NCBI RefSeq assembly: GCF_000017805.1
Contig: NC_009767.1
Location: forward strand, 2,666,001-2,730,000
Direction: 5' to 3'
DNA: 64,000 nt
From: Roseiflexus castenholzii DSM 13941
GTDB lineage: Bacteria; Chloroflexota; Chloroflexia; Chloroflexales; Roseiflexaceae
Below are positions 54,149 through 61,348 of the stretch, in pieces. The notes under the pieces are model-generated. The model saw nothing but the letters and a program-made list of their open reading frames with translations, had not been told where the DNA came from and searched no databases. A program made the translations under genes and the position numbers. The stretch's first letter is position 1; every line of letters starts with the position of its first letter.

Positions 54149-55390
54149 TCAGGTGCAATCGATTAAATCGGCGCTGCTGCCTGGCTCCTGTGGTGTGCGA
54201 TAGACGCCATCTTCAACCTGTGCCGGGTAGCGGAAGCGATCGCGCAGGTGCGGGATATACTCAAGAAAGACGGTCTCGTGTCCCAGCGCAATCCGGTTGA
54301 AGAGTGTCAGGTGCTGATGAATTTGTCCCATATCCCCGACGTGTGGCGCTACCGGCAGGTTGAAGCGCCTGGCGAGCAGACTCACCGTGATGAACTCGCT
54401 AACCCCGCCGACGCGCGTGCAGTCTGCTTGAATGAAATGAGCAGCATTGGCCTGCATATAGTTTTTGAAGACCACTCGATTGGGAAGGTGTTCGCCGACT
54501 GCCAGCCGAAGCGGCGCAATTGATCGCGCAAGCGTTTGGTGTCCGATCACATCATCGGGATGGGTCGGCTCCTCGATCCAGTATGGTTGCATCGATGCAA
54601 GTTCCTGACAGGCGTGCAGCGCCATCGGCAACGTCCATTGCTGGTTGGCGTCCAGCATGATGCGCACGTCGCGTCCTACCGTCTCGCGGACCAGTAGCGC
54701 CCGACGAATATCATGGGCTGGGTCGGGTGAGCCGACCTTCAGTTTCATAGCCGAAAAACCGGCATCCGCAGCACGCCGCGCATTTTCGATCAGTTGCCGA
54801 TCATCGTAATGAAACCAGCCGACCGAGGTGTCATAGCCGGGATATCCCTGCGTCAGAATTGCTGCGCGTTCGTTGCGGTGAGTCATTTCACGATACAGCA
54901 TATTGATCGCCTCAGACGGGGTGAGGACATCTTCCAGGTAACTCAGGTCAAGAAGCGCCATGATCGCTTCTGGCGTCAAATCGAGCAACAGTTTCCAGAG
55001 CGGCACGCCGCGCGCTTTAGCCCATAAATCAAAACAGGCATTCGTCAGCGAGGCAAGCGCCAGATGCACAACGCCTTTATGGGGACCAAGCCAGCGCATC
55101 TGTGGATGATCGGCGATCTGACGAGTGAGACGACCGAAATCGGCCATCAACTCTTCGATCTCGCGTCCCTCCAGCGGCTGCGCCAGCATGCGGATAGCAT
55201 CGCAGACCAGTTCGGTGCCGGCGCCAAGCGTGAAGGCCAGCCCCGTGCCGCGCAGGGATGTATTTGTGGCGAGCAGCGTGACTGCGTAGGCGTACTGCGG
55301 GTTGGTATGGATGGCGTCCACTCCCTCGCCCGGCTTTAAGGGAAAGCGAACATCACGGGCATGGACTGCGGTAATGACCGTTGATCTCAC
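54149..55390 (-). CDS. L-fuconate dehydratase-like enolase-superfamily enzyme
   Basis: 413 residues. The sequence follows the L-fuconate dehydratase (FucD) pattern known from Xanthomonas: 'RDVRFPLKPGEGVDAIHTNPQYAYAV' start, 'RWLGPHKGVVHLALASLTNACFDLWAK', 'QGYPGYDTSVGWFHYDD'. Enolase-superfamily catalytic residues are visible: MKLKVG (KxK), MLDANQ (Asp ligand), IEEPTHPDD (Glu), VGEHLPNR (Glu) and APHVGD (His). The reaction would be L-fuconate to 2-keto-3-deoxy-L-fuconate. GTG 55390 has AGGAG 5 nt upstream and is preferred over TTG 55411. Other acid sugars such as L-galactonate or D-arabinonate could be substrates. Confidence 0.82.
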   Translation of the reverse strand: MRSTVITAVHARDVRFPLKPGEGVDAIHTNPQYAYAVTLLATNTSLRGTGLAFTLGAGTELVCDAIRMLAQPLEGREIEELMADFGRLTRQIADHPQMRWLGPHKGVVHLALASLTNACFDLWAKARGVPLWKLLLDLTPEAIMALLDLSYLEDVLTPSEAINMLYREMTHRNERAAILTQGYPGYDTSVGWFHYDDRQLIENARRAADAGFSAMKLKVGSPDPAHDIRRALLVRETVGRDVRIMLDANQQWTLPMALHACQELASMQPYWIEEPTHPDDVIGHQTLARSIAPLRLAVGEHLPNRVVFKNYMQANAAHFIQADCTRVGGVSEFITVSLLARRFNLPVAPHVGDMGQIHQHLTLFNRIALGHETVFLEYIPHLRDRFRYPAQVEDGVYRTPQEPGSSADLIDCT

Positions 55391-55414
55391 TGTGTCTCCT
55401 GAAGGGTTCAATCG

Positions 55415-56194
55415 TTATCCGGCGGCAATGCGCCGATACCCTAGCTCCGCACCACCGCTTACCGGCAGTGCGACTCCTGTAATAAAGCGGGCGCGTTCCG
55501 ACAACAGAAACACCGCAGCATCCGCGACCACATCACCGTCCGGGCAGTATCCCAACACATGGATGCCATCAAGGAATTGTCTGGCAGCGGCAGGATCGGG
55601 CTGATCCTGCACCCACTCATGCAGCAACGGTGTCCAGACCGCTGCAGGACAGATCGCGTTCACGCGGATGCCATAGGATGCGTAATCGAGCGCCATGGCT
55701 TTGGTCAACGCAATCATGGCCCCTTTCGTCGCCACGTATGCCGCGTGGCGTTCCTGACCCAGCACGCCGACCATGCTCGCAGTGTTCAGAATGCAGCCGC
55801 GGCTTGCTTTGAGCGCATCTATACCGTAAAACGTCGTATAGTAGACGCTCTTCAGGTTCGTTGCCATCAGCGCATCCCATTGCTCTTCGCTGGTTTCGTG
55901 CAGCGGCGCTGATGGCCTGGAAATGGCAGCATTGTTGTGGATAGCGTCAATTTTGCCGTAGTGCGCCAGTGTTTGTTCGATTGCTGCGCGAACAGACTCG
56001 GACGATGCCACGTCACACTGGATGGCCAGTCCGTTGCCTTGCAAATCACGCTCCAGCGTCGCTTTCGCCAGGTCCAGGTTGATGTCGGCAATCACAACGC
56101 TGCCGCCAGCACGGGCGTAGGCAATGGCGCACGCCCGTCCGATCCCCTGAGCGCCGCCAGTCAAAAAGATAACCTTCTCTGCAAGTTCACCCAT
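55415..56194 (-). CDS. SDR, probable 2-keto-3-deoxy-L-fuconate dehydrogenase
   Basis: 259 residues. 'IFLTGGAQGIGRACAIAYA' binds NAD, NNAAIS is the family motif, Ser is in 'TASMVGVLG', and YVATKGA carries Tyr-x3-Lys. The C-terminal 'ARFITGVALPVSGGAE' closes the fold. In the known pathway the SDR next to FucD oxidises 2-keto-3-deoxy-L-fuconate to the 2,4-diketo acid. The start (ATG 56194 or 56197) overlaps the end of the upstream gene, so translation is probably coupled. No gene for the following hydrolase, nor a fucose dehydrogenase or lactonase, is seen here. Confidence 0.83.
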   Translation of the reverse strand: MGELAEKVIFLTGGAQGIGRACAIAYARAGGSVVIADINLDLAKATLERDLQGNGLAIQCDVASSESVRAAIEQTLAHYGKIDAIHNNAAISRPSAPLHETSEEQWDALMATNLKSVYYTTFYGIDALKASRGCILNTASMVGVLGQERHAAYVATKGAMIALTKAMALDYASYGIRVNAICPAAVWTPLLHEWVQDQPDPAAARQFLDGIHVLGYCPDGDVVADAAVFLLSERARFITGVALPVSGGAELGYRRIAAG

Positions 56195-57335
56195 CATTGC
56201 CTGCCACAATTCTGGTAATCCGGTCTGTCAACCGATGCAAGGCCTCGTCAATTGCTATGGCGCCGACCATCGCCTGCTGGACAGTTGTCCAGAGCGCCTG
56301 CTCAACCAGCGGATACCGCTCAAATTTGGGGGGAATGACCACCCGTTCAATAGCGGCGGCGAGGGTCGCCCAACGCTGGCGCTCGTGTGGTGTGGCATGC
56401 TGCTCGATCCGCTGCATAACGGAATGGCGCACCGGCGTCGAACCCTGTTTCGCCTCCAGCAATTGCTGCTCGGGCGCGGTGAGGAAGCGCAGTAGCGCGA
56501 CAGCATCGGTCTGCTCCACCCCGCGGTGGGTCAGAGCAAAAGTATGGCTGCCGCCATACACACGCACCCCCCCGGACGGTCCGGCAGGATAGAGTGCAAG
56601 CGCAAAGCGTTCACGCACTTGCGAGTCGGTGGCGCAATAATCGGCATAATAGCCGGGCCAATCTCCTACCATCGCGGCACGTCCAGCGCGGAACCAGAGA
56701 TGCACCTCATCATAGTGCCAGGTGACAATCTCCGGCGGAACCAGTCCTTCCGCATAACAGGTGCGCAAAAACCCTAGCGCCCAGCGTCCGCCGTCATTCT
56801 CGATATTCGGTGTCAGATCAGGGGAAAACAGCCTGGCATTCGCGCTCTCGACCAGTTCGTAGAACGTGCCAAAGAGTCCTGACTCTGTGCCGGGAAAGAG
56901 AAAGCCATACCATTCAGGCGGATGGTTGACCCTGCGCGCCAGGTCAAGCAGCTCGTCCCACGTGGTGGGCGGTTGGTCAATCAGATCGGTGCGATAGTGC
57001 AGCAGGCGCACATCGATGTTGCGAGGAATGCCGTAGAGCCGACCATCAATGCGCGCCAATTCGAGGAGTGAAGGCATAAAGTCGCTCCACTCAGCAGGCG
57101 TCAAAAGTTCGTCGAGGGGCGCCAGGAGACGTTGCTGCGATGGGGCGTACTTGGTGTGAGTTGATACCACATGACAGTCTGCCGCAGCATCTGTCGCCAG
57201 GAACGTGTTAAGGGCGGGATGATCGCCGACAAAAGCGACTTCCACCTGAACGCCGCTCTGCTGACTGAACTGATCCAGGCGAGTATAGAGTGCGTTGTAC
57301 ATTGGTCCGCCAATGAGCGCAACGCGAACGGTCAT
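56187..57335 (-). CDS. family 1 solute-binding-like protein without signal peptide
   Basis: 382 residues. It has the extracellular solute-binding family 1 fold: 'LDELLTPAEWSDFMPSLLELARIDGRLYGIPRNIDVRLLHYRTDLID', 'PTTWDELLDLARRV', 'FRAGRAAMVGDWPGYYADY'. The start ATG overlaps the GntR stop as ATGA (57332-57335), so the N-terminus MTVRVALIGGPMYN is well fixed and has no signal peptide or lipobox. It is therefore predicted to be cytoplasmic and may act as an intracellular ligand sensor or have an unrecognised export route. Its partner permeases of the MalFG type are not present here. Confidence 0.8.
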   Translation of the reverse strand: MTVRVALIGGPMYNALYTRLDQFSQQSGVQVEVAFVGDHPALNTFLATDAAADCHVVSTHTKYAPSQQRLLAPLDELLTPAEWSDFMPSLLELARIDGRLYGIPRNIDVRLLHYRTDLIDQPPTTWDELLDLARRVNHPPEWYGFLFPGTESGLFGTFYELVESANARLFSPDLTPNIENDGGRWALGFLRTCYAEGLVPPEIVTWHYDEVHLWFRAGRAAMVGDWPGYYADYCATDSQVRERFALALYPAGPSGGVRVYGGSHTFALTHRGVEQTDAVALLRFLTAPEQQLLEAKQGSTPVRHSVMQRIEQHATPHERQRWATLAAAIERVVIPPKFERYPLVEQALWTTVQQAMVGAIAIDEALHRLTDRITRIVAGNDG

Positions 57336-58054
57336 TGTTCACCTCGTATATTCGCGGAACGCAATGGGTTCGATGACGATGCAGAGTTCTCGATCAACCG
57401 AAAGATGCGCTCTTCTGTGGCGTGCAGGTGGCGCTCAACAGCGGCGGCAGCGCGGTCGGGCTGCCGGGAGCGCAGCGCCTGAACGATCGCTGCGTGCTCC
57501 TTGCACGTTTGCGTCTGCTCGATTGTGCCAAAGACGCGGTAAAAGCGCCCTAATTCGACATGCACATTGAGCGATCGATACGCATTGAAGAGAAACTCAT
57601 TGCCGGCAGCGCTGACGATCGTCTCATGAAACTGTTGGTCAAGCTGATTAAACTGACGGTACCCCTGTGACCAGGAACGAACCTCGATGTGGGCGCTTTC
57701 ATCAAGAATGCGCTGGAGCAACCGTTCCACTGCGATGAGATCCGCCACCAGCATAGAGGTTGCCGCCAGACGGGCGGCGTCAATCTCAATCAAGCGACGT
57801 GCATGCATCAACTGGGCAATCTGTGTTTTGGTCAGCAGCGCACTAACCCGATACCCCTTGAATGCCTCGAAAGTGACCAGGCGCTCTGCTGCAAGCCGCG
57901 CCAGCGCCTCACGCACCGGTGTCGGACTGACGCTAAGCTCAAGGGCTAATGCATCGATATTTAGCCGTTCGCACGGTGCATAAACCTGCTCCATAATGCG
58001 GGCTTTGAGGGATTCGTAGACCGTGTCGGCCAGGACAGTTTTGTGATCGGTCAT
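57332..58054 (-). CDS. GntR-family (FCD subfamily) transcriptional regulator
   Basis: 240 residues. The winged helix spans about 10-75 ('VYESLKARIMEQVYAPCERLNIDALALELSVSPTPVREALARLAAERLV'). The FCD ligand domain follows, with metal-binding residues in 'DQQFHETIVSAAGNEFL' and 'EHAAIVQALRSRQPDRAAAAVERHL', which has the expected His residues. First gene of the operon, with ATGA overlap to the next gene. It probably autoregulates and controls the whole sugar-acid operon through the inverted repeat at 58074-58110, with a pathway intermediate as effector. Confidence 0.9.
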   Translation of the reverse strand: MTDHKTVLADTVYESLKARIMEQVYAPCERLNIDALALELSVSPTPVREALARLAAERLVTFEAFKGYRVSALLTKTQIAQLMHARRLIEIDAARLAATSMLVADLIAVERLLQRILDESAHIEVRSWSQGYRQFNQLDQQFHETIVSAAGNEFLFNAYRSLNVHVELGRFYRVFGTIEQTQTCKEHAAIVQALRSRQPDRAAAAVERHLHATEERIFRLIENSASSSNPLRSANIRGEQ

Positions 58055-58073
58055 TGCGTGCGGAGACGATGAT

Positions 58074-58110
58074 AAATCCTATATGATTAGGGTAACATGC
58101 TATAGGATTT
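58074..58110. promoter_or_regulatory. operator: inverted repeat for the GntR regulator
   Basis: AAATCCTATA (58074-58083) and TATAGGATTT (58101-58110) are perfect inverted arms separated by 17 bp. The right arm lies between the -35 and -10 of the leftward promoter; the left arm lies just downstream of its -10. The spacing is longer than usual for one GntR dimer, so two sites or a looped arrangement is possible. Confidence 0.7.
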
Positions 58111-58117
58111 TTGTCAA
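58089..58117 (-). promoter_or_regulatory. promoter of the leftward sugar-acid operon
   Basis: On the reverse strand a perfect -35 TTGACA (58112-58117), a 17-nt spacer and a weak -10 TACCCT (58089-58094) lie about 35 nt upstream of the GntR start. The weak -10 and overlapping operator fit a tightly repressed promoter. Confidence 0.65.
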
Positions 58118-58698
58118 GCGCCGCAAAAATGCGGGTAGGGCTTCTTAGAAGTCTTATCATTGAGATGCGCAATCAGGTAAAAGCCAATGAAGGCTGAGCA
58201 GAAATTGCGCGCCGGGCGTCGGGGATGGAAGGGGAGGGATACTGCCGCAATACTCAGGCCTGCTCCAGCGCTCCCCCGTGCCATCGACTCAAGGCATGCC
58301 AAACGGTGGTCAGTACCGGAATTCGTTCAGCCACTCGCAATCTCAATTGTGGATATGGGAGTGGTGTCTTGTCTCGTTCACGCGCCCATTACCACTTCCC
58401 TCGCAAGGAACGCTCTCCGTGCATGGCTGCCAAAAGCAACATCGCCCATCGCTCATAGAGGGTCTATAGACATCCTTGCCTCCCACGTGGATTCGGGCGT
58501 CGTTGTGACGCGGGTGTCATCCGCGAGGTCGCTAATGGGGCGATGTCTGTCCTTGCCTCCCACGTGGATACGGGATAGCCTGGAACGCCTGTAAAACGCT
58601 TTGTGGCTGCATCTCCATTACCTTCGCAACAATGATGATGGCTTAATTTGACCCAAAAATTAATTCTTTTAAAAGCTCTACCGCTCTTACATAAGGTA
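58118..58698. other. long intergenic region, no gene recognised
   Basis: Several short open frames exist but none shows recognisable protein features. A 23-bp direct repeat, TCCTTGCCTCCCACGTGGAT plus CGGG, occurs at about 58471 and 58551. From about 58610 the sequence becomes AT-rich. Confidence 0.5.
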
Positions 58699-58727
58699 TT
58701 GTCTACCGCTATTTGTTATGATATAAT
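58699..58727 (+). promoter_or_regulatory. promoter upstream of the BTAD regulator / T7SS-like locus
   Basis: TTGTCT (58699-58704), exactly 17 nt, and TATAAT (58722-58727). The next gene starts 315 nt downstream, so a long leader or a small RNA would be produced. Confidence 0.65.
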
Positions 58728-59042
58728 CTCAAAAGCGGGCGTATCACTCCATTTTTACTACTGGACCCGTTTCGGTGTACGTAGCGCACTGCTTACGTTC
58801 CCTCACGCAAGCAGACTGGCACAAGGCAGGTACAGCAGTACATTCTTTGTGCAATTCGTCGCTGATGAACGCTGACCTCGAATCGTATCATTGCAAGGCG
58901 CGCCGGCGCCGCAGCACCTTCCCGCACGTGAGAAGAGGGCTTCGCTGGCGCTTGCGATGATACCGAAGGCGGCGTCTTGCTGTTCGACGAGCGTATTCCC
59001 ACGATATGACCGGGATCGAGACAGGTTACGCATCATCTGCTC

Positions 59043-60044
59043 ATGAGACACGACTTGCTTGATCTGTGCCTGCCGCTTTTGCTCTACGCTGATGAGATGG
59101 TTCAGCGTCAGGCGACGCTGATCCTGATGACGACCTTTGGCACCCACGCCTTTACTCTGTTACGTCGTCGTCTTGGCGCGAGCGACCCGGATGCGTGCCG
59201 CGAAGCAACAGAAGCGCTCCGCGTGCTGGAGCGTCATAGCGGGCACCCCGCAGCGTATCGCCCTTTTCGCGGGATTCACATCGAATGTTTGGGCACATTC
59301 CATGTCTATGTCGGCAACCAGGAGATTCTGCCGCATCATTGGGCGCAAGCAAACGGGAGTCGCGCCGGTAGTCGCAAAGTCCAGGCTGTTCTGGCATATC
59401 TGGTGCATCGTGGGCGCCACGGCGCCACGTCGGAAGAAATACTGGCAGCCGTGTGGGACTCAACCGGCAGCGCTGGCGCTCTGGCACGCACCATTACTGC
59501 GCTGCGCCGCACGATTGAACAATTTGGCGGTTCAGAACTGGCAGAGCGCGCGCTGGTGTATGCAGACGGGCGCTACATCCTGAAACCCACGGCGTATACG
59601 AGTGATGTCCAGGCATTTGAACAGGCAATCCATGTCGCCGAACAAACGGAAAGTGAGCGCGATCTTGCGACGGCGGCGCCGATTTATCGTCACGCATGCG
59701 CCCTCTACAACGGTAACTATATGGCAATGATCAAGATGGCTGCCGATGACATCGAGGAACGACGGGTCGAGTTACTCAATGCGTTCCTTAATGCGATCGA
59801 ACGTCAGGCAGAACACGAGTATCAGAATGGCAATGATGACCGGTGTCTCGCGCTCTGTCGTCAGGGTCTTCGGTTTGATCCTTCCGATAGCGCAATCACG
59901 CTCTGGAAACTGCGTTGCCTGGCGCGCCAGAGACGGATCAATGAGGTGAAACGCGAGTACTGGCGCTATCTGCGCTCCCTTGGCGTTCCACCCGATGCTG
60001 AAGACCCGGTCGTGCTTTGGATGAACGCACATTCCTCTCGGTGA
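59043..60044 (+). CDS. BTAD/SARP-type transcriptional regulator
   Basis: 333 residues. Residues 1-65 are two HEAT-like helices ('QRQATLILMTTFGTHAFTLLRRRLG'). A winged-helix domain of the OmpR/SARP type follows ('IHIECLGTFHVYVGNQEI...SRKVQAVLAYLVHRGRHGATSEEILAAVW' and 'LRRTIEQFGG...YADGRYILKP'). The C-terminal approximately 150 residues are the bacterial transcriptional activation domain with TPR-like helices. There is no ATPase domain, so this is a small SARP-like activator. It is 217 bp upstream of the YukD-FHA gene and could regulate the secretion locus. The N-terminus is unusual for SARPs. Confidence 0.8.
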   Translation: MRHDLLDLCLPLLLYADEMVQRQATLILMTTFGTHAFTLLRRRLGASDPDACREATEALRVLERHSGHPAAYRPFRGIHIECLGTFHVYVGNQEILPHHWAQANGSRAGSRKVQAVLAYLVHRGRHGATSEEILAAVWDSTGSAGALARTITALRRTIEQFGGSELAERALVYADGRYILKPTAYTSDVQAFEQAIHVAEQTESERDLATAAPIYRHACALYNGNYMAMIKMAADDIEERRVELLNAFLNAIERQAEHEYQNGNDDRCLALCRQGLRFDPSDSAITLWKLRCLARQRRINEVKREYWRYLRSLGVPPDAEDPVVLWMNAHSSR

Positions 60045-60261
60045 CCGGTGTATCAATGGTGTTGTCGCGCTGCCGATCCGACATAACTTATGACAAATTA
60101 ACCGAAAACGATCCGAAAATCGGCGTATATAGTTGTATCGGTCTGGCGGCGCATGCCAGTGCGGTGACGAGTGTATCGCGCCCTGCGGCAATATGCGCAG
60201 CGTTCTTTGATAGATACGTTTTATTCTGACGTTCGACTCTCTATTTGAAGAGACCTGCATC

Positions 60262-60963
60262 ATGGAATATGAATTTGAAGTGTGCTGGGGACCATCTCAG
60301 TGCAAAACGGTCGTTCGCGCACCATATCAAACGATTAGTGAAGTTATCGAAACCTTAGTCGTCCAACTGAACCTGCCACGTTATGATGCGCGAGAGCAAC
60401 GTATTGAGTATGGTCTGTATCGGGACCGTGAGGAGAAACGGGAACGCATTCAAGACACGCAAACGCTGGCGCAGGCGCGGATTCGTGCTGGCCGTGTCTA
60501 CATTGCTAATGTTACAGCGCCCTGGTGGCAGACCAAGGCGACCGAGACGCCGCCGCAGAAATCTGGCACCGATCGGTTGCCCCGCCGTAAATTGCCGGTT
60601 ACGCCGTCGCGATCATACGTCTGTCGGCTTCAACTGGCGCCGAACTGTGTTGTCGTCGTGCAGGGAGATTACCTGGAACTGAACCGCAACTATCTGTCGG
60701 AAAAACTTCCGTCAGCGATGGTTCTTGCGGAGAAAGCGCGTGTCTTCAGTGGGTACAACTCGCGCTTGATGCATGTCAGTCGTACCCGCCATTGTGATCT
60801 TTTTCGACAGCACGAACAGTGGTACATTCGCGCTCACAAGCCAACCTATGTCAATGGTCAGGTGCTCAATCATGGACAGACGTCTGTTATTCAGCCGCCA
60901 GGAACGACGATTGTTCTCGGGCAAGGCGGGTGGAGCGTCACCGTTGAACTGATTGAGCAGTAG
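60262..60963 (+). CDS. ubiquitin-like (YukD/EsaB-type) plus FHA-like domain protein
   Basis: 233 residues. Residues 1-90 look like a ubiquitin-like fold: strand, 'TISEVIETLVVQLNLP' helix, 'YGLYRD..RIQDTQTLAQARIRAGRVYIA' with the usual late 'L.agd.l.l' phrase, as in YukD/EsaB of type VII systems. After a linker, residues about 140-233 resemble an FHA domain: 'RLMHVSRTRHCDL' (S-R and H), 'TYVNGQVLNHG' (NG turn) and 'TTIVLGQGGW'. FHA domains bind phosphothreonine and are fused to EssC ATPases in Firmicutes. The gene lies immediately before the WXG100 and EccC-type genes, supporting a role in T7-like secretion. Confidence 0.65.
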   Translation: MEYEFEVCWGPSQCKTVVRAPYQTISEVIETLVVQLNLPRYDAREQRIEYGLYRDREEKRERIQDTQTLAQARIRAGRVYIANVTAPWWQTKATETPPQKSGTDRLPRRKLPVTPSRSYVCRLQLAPNCVVVVQGDYLELNRNYLSEKLPSAMVLAEKARVFSGYNSRLMHVSRTRHCDLFRQHEQWYIRAHKPTYVNGQVLNHGQTSVIQPPGTTIVLGQGGWSVTVELIEQ

Positions 60964-61033
60964 CGGCTCTCCCGGTCGCATAGCGCCGTGATAGCACATA
61001 TTGTCATCGCATTACAGAGGAGGTTTCATCACG

Positions 61034-61315
61034 ATGGCGCCGATCAGTCTTGATCCAGAACAGGCACGCTCGACTGCATCCACCTTTGATGGATGTAAGG
61101 GAACAATTGAGGGTGAATTGAGCCGCATGATGGGTTCGGTGAACGAAGTGCTGGCGACCTGGTCGGGGCAGAGTCGTCAGCAGTTTGAGGCAGAGTGGGA
61201 TCAGTGGACGAATCGCCTGCGCAATATGATGGAAGAGTTGCAGGGTCTGGCAAACGGGTTGCGCCGCGAGGCTGACGAGTTCGAGTCGGTGGACCGGTCG
61301 TTTGTAAGCGCTTAA
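61034..61315 (+). CDS. WXG100-family protein (EsxA-like)
   Basis: 93 residues, the normal family size. The WxG turn is ATWSGQS (about 43-49), between two long amphipathic helices, 'ISLDPEQARSTASTFDGCKGTIEGELSRM' region and 'EWDQWTNRLRNMMEELQGLANGLRREADEFE' region. Such proteins form helical-hairpin dimers and are the substrates and structural partners of type VII secretion. AGGAGG lies 10 nt upstream of ATG 61034. It is 70 bp downstream of the YukD-FHA gene and 33 bp before the ATPase gene. Confidence 0.9.
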   Translation: MAPISLDPEQARSTASTFDGCKGTIEGELSRMMGSVNEVLATWSGQSRQQFEAEWDQWTNRLRNMMEELQGLANGLRREADEFESVDRSFVSA

Positions 61316-61348
61316 GCGCTCCTTCAAAGGCGCGGAGGTACTACATCC

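Noticed and set aside
58187..58594. 135-codon frame on the + strand
   Set aside because: No recognisable domain and weak start; composition does not resemble neighbouring genes, so it was not called.
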